Notes: generated by a model from the sequence alone, not told the origin. A stretch of 20,802 nt of DNA from JANOMH01 sp031422295 (GCA_031422295.1 JANOQM010000028.1:1-20802); one strand, 5' to 3'; shown: positions 8,239 to 15,024, counted from the first letter of the stretch. A program made the numbers and translations.

Positions 8239-8795
8239 TGGCGGGGATCGGGCATAATCGCGGGCCTTCGGTTGAGGAGGGTCAGAGCTGGCGCCGTTTT
8301 GCATGGGCCAAGGCGCGGGCGGATTTGCTGCCGACCTTGCCGATTGAGGTGTTGCGGCTGCGGGTCAACCGGGCCAAAGCTTTGGGGTTGGAGTACAAAA
8401 CCTATGCCAGCGTCAGGGCCAGCACCGGCCGCGATGTGATCGGGTTTCTGTTTTCCAACAATGCCTTGCAGGTATTCCGGGCGGGGCAGGGGCTGCCTGC
8501 CGACCGTGCCGCCGTTCTGGCCGGGTTGCAGGGCTGTGACCGGGTGGCGCTGCTCCACGCGCTGCTGTTGCCGGGGTTTCAGGCCGAACCCATGGATGCC
8601 ACTTTTGCCGCGCCGTCATTCCTCGCCACATGGCCCGCCATGCGCGACCAGTTACGGGATATGATCCGGGCGCGAGGCAAACCTGCGGATGGCTATCTGG
8701 TGATCGGTGAAACCGCATTTGAACGCGAGTGGGCCGAGGCGGGCAAAACGGCGGGCTATCTGACCGGGGCGCGGTATTTCGCGGTAAGTGCCTGA
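8238..8795 (+). CDS. conserved protein of unknown function in the riboflavin operon
   Basis: This protein has about 185 residues with the start chosen at the ATG that overlaps the ribE stop (TGATG); an ATG nine bases earlier is possible. The N-terminus MAGIGHNRGPSVEEG resembles short N-terminal tags common in Rhodobacteraceae proteins. The following segment WAKARADLLPTLPIEVLRLRVNRAKALGL is helical and charged. GRDVIGFLFSNNALQV follows. There is no signal peptide or membrane segment. Position between ribE and ribB suggests a flavin- or development-independent housekeeping role, but no domain is recognisable and I assign no function. Confidence 0.85.
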   Translation: MAGIGHNRGPSVEEGQSWRRFAWAKARADLLPTLPIEVLRLRVNRAKALGLEYKTYASVRASTGRDVIGFLFSNNALQVFRAGQGLPADRAAVLAGLQGCDRVALLHALLLPGFQAEPMDATFAAPSFLATWPAMRDQLRDMIRARGKPADGYLVIGETAFEREWAEAGKTAGYLTGARYFAVSA

Positions 8796-8887
8796 CGCAC
8801 ACCCCATCTGCGCCGCCGCGACCCTAACGCCCCCTTTGCAAGCCCGCCCCAAACCGCTATCTGCCGGGAAAACCCTTGGGACATGCC

Positions 8888-10018
8888 ATGACACAACCGT
8901 TTGAAGCCCCCGGCCCGGTCGAGATTGACTGGTCTGATGCCATCTCATCTGTCGAAGAGATCATCAATGACGCCCGCAATGGCCGGATGTTCATTCTGGT
9001 CGATCATGAAGACCGCGAGAATGAGGGCGATCTGGTGATCCCGGCGCAAATGGCCACGCCGGATGCGATCAATTTCATGGCCACCCACGGGCGTGGGCTG
9101 ATCTGCCTGTCGATGACCGGCACGCGCGTTGATCAGTTGGGCCTCCCGCTGATGGCGTCGCATAATTCATCGCGGCACGAGACGGCGTTTACCGTGTCGA
9201 TCGAGGCGCGTGAAGGCGTATCCACCGGCATTTCGGCACAAGATCGGGCGTTGACTGTGTCGGTGGCGATTGATGCGGCCAAGGGTGCGGTGGATATTGC
9301 CACCCCCGGCCATGTGTTTCCGTTGCGCGCACGGGATGGCGGCGTGCTGGTGCGGGCCGGCCATACCGAGGCGGCGGTGGATATTGCGCGGCTGGCGGGC
9401 CTCAACCCCAGCGGCGTGATCTGCGAGATTATGAATGATGACGGCACCATGGCCCGCCTGCCGGATCTGGTGGCATTCGCCCAACGGCATGGCTTGAAAA
9501 TCGGCACGATCAGTGACCTGATTGCCTATCGCCGCCGGCATGATAATCTTGTGCGGGTCAGGCAAGAGCAGGTCATCACGTCCGAATTTGGCGGCGACTG
9601 GACGCTGAAGATTTATACGGACGAGACACAGGGGGCCGAGCATATCGCGCTGATCAAGGGCGATATATCCGGCGACGACCCCGTGCTGGTGCGGATGCAT
9701 GCCCTCGATCCATTGTTGGATATTGTCGGTACCGGGCATGCGGGCCGGGCCGGTGAATTTGCCGATGCGATGCGGCTGATCGGGGCCGAAGGGCGCGGCG
9801 CATTGGTGCTGCTGCGCGATGTGCATATGAAACTGGCGGCGGCCGAGGAAGTCTCGCCGCAGACGCTGCGGCAATATGGGTTGGGGGCGCAGATCCTCAG
9901 CTCGCTGGGGCTGTCGCGGATCATCCTGCTCAGCAATTCACCCCGGCCCCGGGTTGTCGGGCTGGAGGCTTATGGCCTTGAAATCACCGGAACCCGCAAA
10001 ATCACGGAAGGTGCCTGA
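8888..10018 (+). CDS. ribB: 3,4-dihydroxy-2-butanone-4-phosphate synthase with degenerate RibA-like C-terminal domain
   Basis: This 376-residue RibBA-shaped fusion starts at the ATG giving MTQPFEAPG; an upstream in-frame TTG is less likely. The N-terminal RibB domain is intact, with DHEDRENEGDL (39-49), HETAFTVSIEAREGVSTGIS and RAGHTEAAVDIARLAGL. The C-terminal half aligns with GTP cyclohydrolase II (DPVLVRMHALDPLLDIVGT) but lacks the cysteines of the zinc site (normally in a SLRCDCG segment) and the GQEGRGIG loop. It is therefore unlikely to make the first pathway intermediate, and a true ribA should exist elsewhere. Such RibBX-like fusions are known in other proteobacteria. The stop overlaps ribH. 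Confidence 0.9.
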   Translation: MTQPFEAPGPVEIDWSDAISSVEEIINDARNGRMFILVDHEDRENEGDLVIPAQMATPDAINFMATHGRGLICLSMTGTRVDQLGLPLMASHNSSRHETAFTVSIEAREGVSTGISAQDRALTVSVAIDAAKGAVDIATPGHVFPLRARDGGVLVRAGHTEAAVDIARLAGLNPSGVICEIMNDDGTMARLPDLVAFAQRHGLKIGTISDLIAYRRRHDNLVRVRQEQVITSEFGGDWTLKIYTDETQGAEHIALIKGDISGDDPVLVRMHALDPLLDIVGTGHAGRAGEFADAMRLIGAEGRGALVLLRDVHMKLAAAEEVSPQTLRQYGLGAQILSSLGLSRIILLSNSPRPRVVGLEAYGLEITGTRKITEGA

Positions 10019-10530
10019 TGGCCGGACCCTCGCATTACAGCCCGCCGCGCCCAAGCTTTGACAAGCCTGTCAAAGTGCTGATCGTGGTCGCACCCTATTA
10101 CCGCGATATCGCGGATGATCTGATCGCCGGGGCGCAGGCGGAATTGGCCGCCGCCGGGGCCGACGTGGAACTGGTTGAGGTGCCAGGTGCATTCGAAGTG
10201 CCCACAGCAATTGGCATTGCCGGGCGGATGGCCGAGTTTGATGGCTATGTCGCGCTGGGCTGTGTGATTCGCGGCGAGACGACGCATTATGAGACGGTGA
10301 CAGGTGATAGCAGCCGGGCGCTGAGCTTGCTGGGTCTGCAGGGGCTATGTATTGGCAACGGCATTCTGACGGTGGAAAATCATGCACAGGCGGCGGTGCG
10401 GGCTGACCCCAAAGGCCAGAACAAAGGTGCGGGGGCTGCGGCGGCTGCACTGCATCTGATCGCGCTGGGGCGCAAATGGTCCCAGGCGCAAAAGGGCATC
10501 GGCTTTACCCAAAGTCTGACCCGCCTATGA
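10018..10530 (+). CDS. ribH: 6,7-dimethyl-8-ribityllumazine synthase
   Basis: This 170-residue protein carries the lumazine synthase motifs VPGAFEVP (55-62) and LGCVIRGETTHYE with the catalytic His90. The C-terminal part GLCIGNGILTVEN matches the family. It condenses 5-amino-6-ribitylaminouracil with the butanone phosphate made by the preceding gene, feeding ribE. The start overlaps the ribB stop (TGATG) and the stop overlaps nusB (ATGA), indicating tight translational coupling. Length is normal for an icosahedral or pentameric lumazine synthase. Confidence 0.95.
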   Translation: MAGPSHYSPPRPSFDKPVKVLIVVAPYYRDIADDLIAGAQAELAAAGADVELVEVPGAFEVPTAIGIAGRMAEFDGYVALGCVIRGETTHYETVTGDSSRALSLLGLQGLCIGNGILTVENHAQAAVRADPKGQNKGAGAAAAALHLIALGRKWSQAQKGIGFTQSLTRL

Positions 10531-10994
10531 CGATTTCCAATAACCAGATGCGCAAGATGAAATCAGCGGCGCGGTTCTATGCGGTGCAGGCGCTGTTTCA
10601 GATGGAAGCCAGCGGGCAGATGGTCGAACAGATTGTCGCCGAATTCGAAACCCACCGTTTCGGCGCGGTTTATGATGAAGAGGAAATGGTCGAGGGCGAT
10701 GTCGACACCTTCCGCAAGCTGATGAATGATGCCGTGAACCATCAGGCATTGATTGACCAGATGACCGACCGGGCGCTGGTGGCGAAATGGCCGATTGCGC
10801 GGATTGATCCGACTTTGCGGGCGTTGTTTCGGGCCGCAGGGGCCGAGATGACCCAATCCGATACGCCGCCCCGCGTGGTGATTACCGAGTTTGTCGAAAT
10901 CGCCAAGGCGTTTTTCCCGGATGGGAAAGAGCCGAAGTTTGTGAATGCCGTGCTGGACCATATGACGCATGAAGCGAAACCGGGCGGCTTTTGA
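10527..10994 (+). CDS. nusB: transcription antitermination factor NusB
   Basis: The 155-residue protein starts at the ATG overlapping the ribH stop. A longer in-frame reading from 10476 would lie inside ribH and adds unconserved residues. The body has the NusB features: ARFYAVQALFQMEASG at the N-terminus and RIDPTLRALFRAAGAEM, followed by VVITEFVEIAKAF and FVNAVLDHM. NusB binds boxA RNA with NusE in rRNA antitermination complexes. The ribH-nusB pairing is widespread in bacteria. A short GCTGG/CCAGC hairpin at 11003-11019 follows but has no T-run. Confidence 0.95.
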   Translation: MTISNNQMRKMKSAARFYAVQALFQMEASGQMVEQIVAEFETHRFGAVYDEEEMVEGDVDTFRKLMNDAVNHQALIDQMTDRALVAKWPIARIDPTLRALFRAAGAEMTQSDTPPRVVITEFVEIAKAFFPDGKEPKFVNAVLDHMTHEAKPGGF

Positions 10995-11145
10995 ACGGCA
11001 GGGCTGGCTGAAACCCAGCTTACGCCGCAGCGTCCTTTCGCCTTAGATATCACAGCCGGAGACTCTGTCGATCAGATGGAACTTTTCTGAAGGCTATGAG
11101 ACCTGAAAAAAAACGTTGGTTTTAACCCAACATTATTTCCGAAAA

Positions 11146-11311
11146 AGTGGCGGGAACCGCAGCAACCGTGGGCGTGATATTCCCGAGGACCTGTGTTTAC
11201 AGGTGGGCGCCAGATAAACAGGCCAAGACCTGCACAGAGCCAGCTCCCTCGGATTTGCGTAAGGCCACTGGAATTTGACGCTGGTCACGAGTAGAGCAGA
11301 AACCCGCCATT
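11146..11311 (+). ncRNA. putative structured RNA, possibly 6S RNA (ssrS)
   Basis: The roughly 360-base gap after nusB contains a long rod-like fold. A nine-pair closing stem joins 11146-11154 to 11303-11311. It continues with CGTG (11167-11170) against CACG (11286-11289), GCGT (11172-11175) against ACGC (11278-11281), ATTCC (11179-11183) against GGAAT (11270-11274), and CGAGG (11184-11188) against CCTCG (11247-11251). The total is about 165 nucleotides, with an asymmetric bubble on the 3' side, which resembles 6S RNA in size and shape. Strand and identity are inferred from hand folding only. Upstream, GTTGG/CCAAC forms a small hairpin near 11115-11131. Confidence 0.4.
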
Positions 11312-11358
11312 GTCAGACCTAAGCGCTCTGGCCGGTTTCGGCAAGGGCGCAGTTGACA

Positions 11359-11514
11359 TCAGCTTTCGGTGCCGGTGTCCAACAGCCAGCCGCCGGGCCC
11401 GACCATGTCTTCGGGCAGCAGGTAGATGAAGCGCTCGATCACGCCGACTACGACAAGGCTCATCGCCACTTCGAAGAACGAGATTTCGGACAGGATGTAG
11501 GCGAACAGTGACAT
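11359..11514 (-). CDS. small single-span membrane protein, 51 aa
   Basis: A short frame begins MSLFAYILSEISFFEVAMSL, continues through VVVGVIERFIYLLP, and ends in a polar tail with GGWLLDTGTES. A perfect AGGAG lies about seven bases before the ATG, which is the main support. The central 25 or so residues are hydrophobic enough for one membrane helix, with Glu residues inside it. A longer overlapping frame on the same strand lacks such a start and looks like a shadow. I do not recognise the family. It converges on the putative structured RNA. Confidence 0.6.
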   Translation of the reverse strand: MSLFAYILSEISFFEVAMSLVVVGVIERFIYLLPEDMVGPGGWLLDTGTES

Positions 11515-11701
11515 GTGGCAGCTCCTTTATGACGTTAAGAAGCTTTTCACCTTTGGACATGGCGCAAACAAGGCAGCGGTAAGGAATCTTAGGGTGTGAC
11601 CCGGGGTCATTTGACGTGGGATTGACACAATCTGATGCCGGGATAGCGTAGAGAATCGTGACGGACTTGACCGATGTTCACGACTTGTTCATATTTGGGG
11701 A

Positions 11702-12181
11702 ATGTTGGAAACCGCCGCACCGATCACCCTGAAACCCGGCCAGCTTTTGGCTCGGGGGGTCTGTCGCCACTTGCTGACACATGATTTTGTCACAGTGGAA
11801 GAATTGACACCTACGGGTGGATTGCGCGTTGATATCATGGCCCTGGGACCCAAGGGCGAAGTCTGGGTGATTGAATGCAAATCAGGCCGCGCTGATTATC
11901 TGTCAGATCAAAAATGGCGGGGCTATATGGAATGGTGTGACCGGTTTTTCTGGGCGGTCGATGCCGAATTTCCAACCGACCTGTTACCCGACACCACCGG
12001 CCTGATCGTCGCAGATGCCTATGATGCCGAAATCATCCGCATGGCCCCGGAAATGAAACTGCCGCCGGGCCGCCGCAAAGTCATGGTGCAGAAATTTGCC
12101 CGCCATGCGGCAATCCGCCAACAGGCGGCGCGGGATCCGCAGATCAACGCTTCTTTTTGGACATCGCCCGCGCGGCCTTGA
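11702..12181 (+). CDS. mmcB: MmcB-family DNA repair protein
   Basis: This 159-residue protein has the MmcB pattern LKPGQLLARGVCRHLLTHDF and then a PD-(D/E)XK nuclease-like core: Asp44 in LRVDIMAL, and Glu58 and Lys60 in WVIECKSGRADYLSDQKW. MmcB is linked to DNA damage tolerance, acting with the ImuB/DnaE2 mutasome in Caulobacter-type alphaproteobacteria. GGGGA lies just ahead of the ATG at unusually short spacing, so the exact start is slightly uncertain. The 3' end overlaps the convergent DUF6324-like gene by 38 bases, which is typical of this neighbourhood. Confidence 0.88.
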   Translation: MLETAAPITLKPGQLLARGVCRHLLTHDFVTVEELTPTGGLRVDIMALGPKGEVWVIECKSGRADYLSDQKWRGYMEWCDRFFWAVDAEFPTDLLPDTTGLIVADAYDAEIIRMAPEMKLPPGRRKVMVQKFARHAAIRQQAARDPQINASFWTSPARP

Positions 12182-12341
12182 CCGCCATCAGAATTTCCGC
12201 GGCGATATCTTCGGCCTCTTCCGGTTCGAAATCCATCGGGATTTCAAAGCCGTTGCCTTCGACAAATATCCGCACCATGCCCTGATCGGTGGGGCCGATC
12301 TGCAGGTTTGCCTCGATATCGCGTTCCGTGTCGATGCCCAT
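12144..12341 (-). CDS. DUF6324-like small acidic protein
   Basis: This 65-residue protein begins MGIDTERDIEANLQIGPTDQG, followed by MVRIFVEGNGFEIPMDF and an acidic/alanine helix EPEEAEDIAAEILMAV, ending in a basic KKKR tail. A strong AGGAG sits seven bases before the ATG. The pattern matches small conserved Rhodobacteraceae proteins labelled DUF6324. No function is known to me. Its 3' end runs 38 bases into mmcB on the opposite strand. Confidence 0.8.
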   Translation of the reverse strand: MGIDTERDIEANLQIGPTDQGMVRIFVEGNGFEIPMDFEPEEAEDIAAEILMAVKAARAMSKKKR

Positions 12342-12452
12342 GCGGATGCTCCTTTGGCTTGGGTTTCCCTAACGTGTCGGGCCCCTGCATGGCAAGTCTG
12401 CGATGGATCGCCCCTTGCATTCAGGACCACCCAAGGCTAATCGGACCCCAAT

Positions 12453-12491
12453 GCCGCGTTAGCTCAGTTGGTTAGAGCGCTTGATTGTGGA
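12453..12491 (+). pseudogene. 5' half of tRNA-His (GTG), cut after the anticodon loop
   Basis: The acceptor 5' strand GCCGCGT (12453-12459), TA, D-arm GCTC...GAGC and anticodon 5' stem CTTGA are all normal. The loop TTGTGGA contains the His anticodon GTG at 12487-12489. The expected TCAAG and the T-arm and acceptor 3' strand are absent; from 12492 the sequence is unrelated. Absence of an encoded G-1 agrees with alphaproteobacterial tRNA-His. The break at the anticodon loop next to an integrase gene is the signature of tRNA-targeted integration. The missing half is not in this window. Confidence 0.8.
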
Positions 12492-12498
12492 GCATAAA

Positions 12499-12621
12499 CT
12501 CCACCTTCACATAGCTTCTCATATCGAACCCAACCGCTTGAAAATAAAAGGAGAAGCGCAAAACTCCTACACATAGTCTCTCATACATGATAGCCCTTAA
12601 TCACGAGGTTTGAGAGACTAA
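12499..12621. other. candidate integrase arm-binding repeats beside attL
   Basis: Two related direct copies, CACATAGCTTCTCATAT (about 12508-12524) and CACATAGTCTCTCATAC (about 12570-12586), lie between the broken tRNA and the integrase start. A partial inverted copy, TTTGAGAGACTAA, sits at 12609-12621 directly before the start. GAGAAGC at 12551-12557 is the reverse complement of GCTTCTC in the first copy. Such spaced repeats are what tyrosine integrases use as arm-type sites and could also mediate autoregulation. The role is inferred. Confidence 0.45.
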
Positions 12622-12622
12622 G

Positions 12623-13603
12623 ATGCGACTAACAGACCTACAAATACAAAAGCTGGCAGCGCCGGAAGCGGGCCAGAAAACCTATTGGGAAGATGGATTT
12701 GGCGTCCGGGTCTCCCAAGGCGGTACCAAGTCCTTCGTGGTGATGTTTGGAAAGGACCGCAAGCTCAAGACCATTGGTCGTTACCCCGCCATGAGCCTTA
12801 AAACGGCTCGTCGAGAGGCTCAGCTGTTGTTGGCGACACAAACCAGCACCAAGATTCAAATGACCCTGCCTGAGGCTCGTGAAGCTTACCTGAAGGAATG
12901 TGAGGGGAAGAACCGGTCATCTACCGTGAGCGGCTACCGTCATCATCTCAAGAACCTCAAGAAAGACAACCTTGCCGCAGTTACGAAAGATGACCTGCCA
13001 ATAACAGCGCATGCGGTCATGGCTGGAAAGGTCTTCTTTAACTGGTGTCTTCGAAACGACTTGGTGGACAAAAACCCGTTCGCGCACTCTTCGGTCAGCT
13101 ACGGCAAACGTGACCGCGTCCTTACCCCCGATGAAATTAAAGCGGTCTGGCAGTACGATTACCCGCCGTTTTCCGATTTTGTGAAGCTGATGTTGCTGAC
13201 AGGCATCAGAAAAGGGGAATGCGTCAACATAGAGATCAAAGAAGACACGTTGTATATTGCACCGGAACACACAAAAAATGGCAAATCGCATATGTTGCCG
13301 ATAACACCGATGATTGCGGCCTTACTGCCAATTCCTTACTTTAACGGCTGGAGTAAAGGCAAAAAGCGCATGGACGACAAGACCGCCACTTCTGGCTTTA
13401 CCCTGCATGATCTGCGGCGGACTTGTGCCACCATCCACGCAGAGATTGGCACTCCCATTCACGTTGTCGAGGCGATGTTGAACCATGCTTCAGGTACCAT
13501 TTCTGGTGTTGCAGCGATTTATATCCGCCACAACTTTCTGGCTGAAATGCGTAAGGCTGCATTGAATTACGAAAAGCACCTCACGGCTCTTATTTCGTCA
13601 TAA
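12623..13603 (+). CDS. tyrosine-type site-specific integrase
   Basis: This 326-residue recombinase has an N-terminal arm-binding region (about 1-70, YWEDGFGVRVSQGGTKSFVV) and a core-binding domain (about 78-160). The catalytic domain keeps all expected residues: Arg196 in LLTGIRKGE, Lys218 or Lys221, His262-x-x-Arg265 in LHDLRRT, His288 in LNHASG, and nucleophile Tyr300 in AAIYIRHNF. It is somewhat shorter than typical 390-residue P4-like integrases but shows no sign of damage. It would catalyse integration and excision of the island at the tRNA-His anticodon loop 130 bases upstream. Lower GC than the core genes fits horizontal transfer. Confidence 0.93.
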   Translation: MRLTDLQIQKLAAPEAGQKTYWEDGFGVRVSQGGTKSFVVMFGKDRKLKTIGRYPAMSLKTARREAQLLLATQTSTKIQMTLPEAREAYLKECEGKNRSSTVSGYRHHLKNLKKDNLAAVTKDDLPITAHAVMAGKVFFNWCLRNDLVDKNPFAHSSVSYGKRDRVLTPDEIKAVWQYDYPPFSDFVKLMLLTGIRKGECVNIEIKEDTLYIAPEHTKNGKSHMLPITPMIAALLPIPYFNGWSKGKKRMDDKTATSGFTLHDLRRTCATIHAEIGTPIHVVEAMLNHASGTISGVAAIYIRHNFLAEMRKAALNYEKHLTALISS

Positions 13604-13620
13604 GCCAATGCTATTGGCTT
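13602..13620 (+). terminator. hairpin at the integrase 3' end
   Basis: AAGCCAAT and ATTGGCTT form a perfect eight-pair stem with loop GCT, beginning at the integrase stop codon. There is no T-run after it, so it may act as a weak terminator, an mRNA 3' end stabiliser or a protein-binding palindrome. The following 200 bases up to 13829 contain no gene I can support; they are AT-rich. Confidence 0.4.
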
Positions 13621-13794
13621 CATCACAACAGTTTGTAAGTTTATGATTTTACTAACATTCCCCGTCCTTATCGGACTACTGTAGGATAGCTTTGAAAGGG
13701 GCAATTGAGCACTTGAGCCATGATCGAAAATATCTGTTGGCTCGAACTGAGTAATCAATATAATCGAATCACCTAGGCACTGTCGTAACCCTGG

Positions 13795-13806
13795 GCATCG
13801 CGATGC
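13795..13806. promoter_or_regulatory. 12-base perfect palindrome upstream of the AlpA-like gene
   Basis: GCATCGCGATGC is fully self-complementary and lies about 24 bases before the AlpA-like start. It could be an operator for that regulator or for another repressor. This is position-based inference only. Confidence 0.3.
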
Positions 13807-13829
13807 TCTCTAACCATGGAGAGTTCGTG

Positions 13830-14015
13830 ATGAGGATACTGTCTAAGCGCCAGCTCAAGGAGTTGGTCCTGTACTCGCCCCAGCATGTCGCGAGGCTGGA
13901 AAAGGCCGGAGCATTCCCCAAGCGGGTCAACCTCGGGCCCAACCGCGTCGGATGGATTGAGGCCGAAGTGCTGGATTGGCTGCAAGAGCGGATCATACGC
14001 CGCGAAAGCACCTGA
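13830..14015 (+). CDS. AlpA-family phage-type transcriptional regulator
   Basis: The 61-residue start at 13830 is chosen because GGAGAG lies eight bases upstream; an ATG at 13803 would add nine residues without a binding site. The protein reads MRILSKRQLKELVLYSPQHV, then KAGAFPKRVNLGPNRVGWIEAEVLDWL, the winged-helix MerR-like signature of AlpA/excisionase-type proteins. These small DNA-binding proteins usually control the integrase or act as excision factors on islands, which agrees with the intact integrase upstream. A ten-pair hairpin and a terminator follow the gene. Confidence 0.85.
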   Translation: MRILSKRQLKELVLYSPQHVARLEKAGAFPKRVNLGPNRVGWIEAEVLDWLQERIIRREST

Positions 14016-14037
14016 CGACACTCCTGCAAAGGAGCAT

Positions 14038-14068
14038 GGGTGGCCGGGTGTGCACAATCCGGCCACCC
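14038..14068 (+). repeat. ten-pair perfect inverted repeat after the AlpA-like gene
   Basis: GGGTGGCCGG (14038-14047) pairs with CCGGCCACCC (14059-14068) around an 11-base loop. It lies 22 bases after the AlpA-like stop and just before a separate terminator. No T-run follows directly. It could aid termination or bind protein. Confidence 0.5.
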
Positions 14069-14079
14069 AACCCAAAAAG

Positions 14080-14106
14080 AAAGAGCCCCGCTGAAAGGGC
14101 TCTTTT
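14080..14106. terminator. bidirectional rho-independent terminator, copy 1
   Basis: AAAGAGCCC pairs with GGGCTCTTT around a short loop and is followed by T on the plus strand. On the minus strand the stem is followed by T-rich sequence as well. It would end both the AlpA-like gene and the leftward gene fragment. A near-identical copy occurs at 16599-16624, part of a longer duplication. Confidence 0.8.
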
Positions 14107-14116
14107 AGATAGTAGG

Positions 14117-14308
14117 TCATTTGATCTGTTCACATGCACCATCAATGACCTGATGTAACTGACGGGTCGCCGTCGGGTTTTCTGCCACCCTTCCGGTTAA
14201 GGCATAGGTCGCCGCGTTGATCAGTCGCCTCGATGTCTTGTCTCCCCAGTCATTCGGCGGCTCTTCGTAGGCTTTAAGTCCATGCCCGATCTGGGTGAGA
14301 TTGATCAT
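14117..14308 (-). pseudogene. 3' fragment of a DUF932-like gene
   Basis: The 63-residue reading begins MINLTQIGHGLKAYEEPPNDWG and ends with ATRQLHQVIDGACEQIK. It corresponds to the last 63 residues of the 238-residue protein encoded at 16635-17351. The first 175 residues are missing; sequence beyond 14308 is unrelated. No ribosome binding site is evident. It is a relic of a duplication or of a second related element rather than a working gene. Confidence 0.75.
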
Positions 14309-14554
14309 GTCTTAGCGTTAGATTGTCACACCAAGGGCGAAGACCCCGCCATTGTCCACGACCCCATTGTTCCACGGGAAGCGCGGGAGCAGGTCCATGT
14401 GACGCAAGCACGGATTGCCGCGCTGATAGGCATGAGCCTGTCCGGCTATCGGAAGTGGGAACAGGGGCAACGCCGGATCAGCGGACCGGCGGCAACCCTG
14501 CTGCGGCTGATCCAGAAAGAGCCGGATGCGGTGAGGCGGGCACTGCTGATGTGA
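14282..14554 (+). pseudogene. HigA-like helix-turn-helix protein, probably 5'-truncated
   Basis: The frame encodes up to 90 residues. Only the later part is family-like: QVHVTQARIAALIGMSLSGY, KWEQGQRRISGPAATLLRLI and a tail QKEPDAVRRALL, the XRE/HigA antitoxin pattern. The first 30 or so residues read across the junction with the duplicated segment and look unconserved. There is no clear binding site before 14282. I infer that the 5' end, and any HigB toxin gene that preceded it, were lost when the cassette was inserted. A short functional regulator remains possible. Confidence 0.6.
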
Positions 14555-14650
14555 GTTCACTCAACCTCGGTGAGAGTGTTGTTGCGTCACGCTAAACATT
14601 GTATTACTTTTTCCAAATCGCCAGATGTTCACCCTTTGGAATAACATACC

Positions 14651-15013
14651 ATGAATCGTGAGATAGAGACTCTTATCTTGAAGGGCATGGAACTGAGCCA
14701 CTTGGTTCTATGGGGCGACCTACCCGGAGCGGGTCGTGTCTTCTCCATGATGAGTGATGAGATTTCCGAGCACATGGAGCCAGTTTCAATCCTATGCAAG
14801 TTATCACTGCCTAATACTGAAATCGAGTTTTGGGCAGATGTTCGAGTTGTTCGGCAAAACTCAGAGAAGCATGGGTTGATCAACAGACTTTATGCAGTAT
14901 CAAAGTATCCTGCTTTGAAAGAAGTTGATAATTTTTCTGGTGGGCGCGTTAGAATTTTGGATGTGCGACCGCTAGAAGCCGATTCTGTGATTTCAAAAAT
15001 CAAAGTTTATTGA
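14651..15013 (+). CDS. small unknown protein, candidate immunity protein of cassette 1
   Basis: This 120-residue protein begins MNREIETLILKGMELSHLVL and contains EIEFWADVRVVRQNSEKHGLIN. It has no signal peptide or membrane helix, so it should be cytosolic. Its base composition is clearly AT-richer than the core genes. The stop is 11 bases before the chosen start of the metallopeptidase-Hint gene, so the two are probably co-transcribed. No family is recognised. Because it directly precedes a probable toxic protease, I infer it may protect the producer; a chaperone role is the alternative. The ribosome binding site is weak. Confidence 0.7.
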   Translation: MNREIETLILKGMELSHLVLWGDLPGAGRVFSMMSDEISEHMEPVSILCKLSLPNTEIEFWADVRVVRQNSEKHGLINRLYAVSKYPALKEVDNFSGGRVRILDVRPLEADSVISKIKVY

Positions 15014-15024
15014 GGTGTCCGATA

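Larger units (their letters stand above)
14077..14310. repeat. direct duplication, copy 1 (terminator plus gene 3' end)
   Basis: This segment matches 16591-16827 in the same orientation. The shared part comprises the AAAAAGAAAGAGCCCC terminator and then the last 63 codons of a leftward gene. The encoded peptides agree at 48 of 63 positions by eye. Similarity stops abruptly near 14308. The two copies bracket the metallopeptidase-Hint cassette. Confidence 0.75.

Noticed and set aside
7237..8304. Long minus-strand open frame opposite ribE and kpsS start
   Set aside because: It is antisense to ribE and overlaps kpsS in another frame; the translation is His/Arg/Pro-rich with no family pattern, typical of high-GC shadows.
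11285..11560. 91-codon minus-strand frame overlapping the 51-aa gene
   Set aside because: It lacks a ribosome binding site and family pattern and conflicts with the shorter frame, which has an ideal AGGAG.
13602..13620. Hairpin as a strong rho-independent terminator
   Set aside because: The stem is perfect but there is no following T-run, so it is listed only as a weak candidate.
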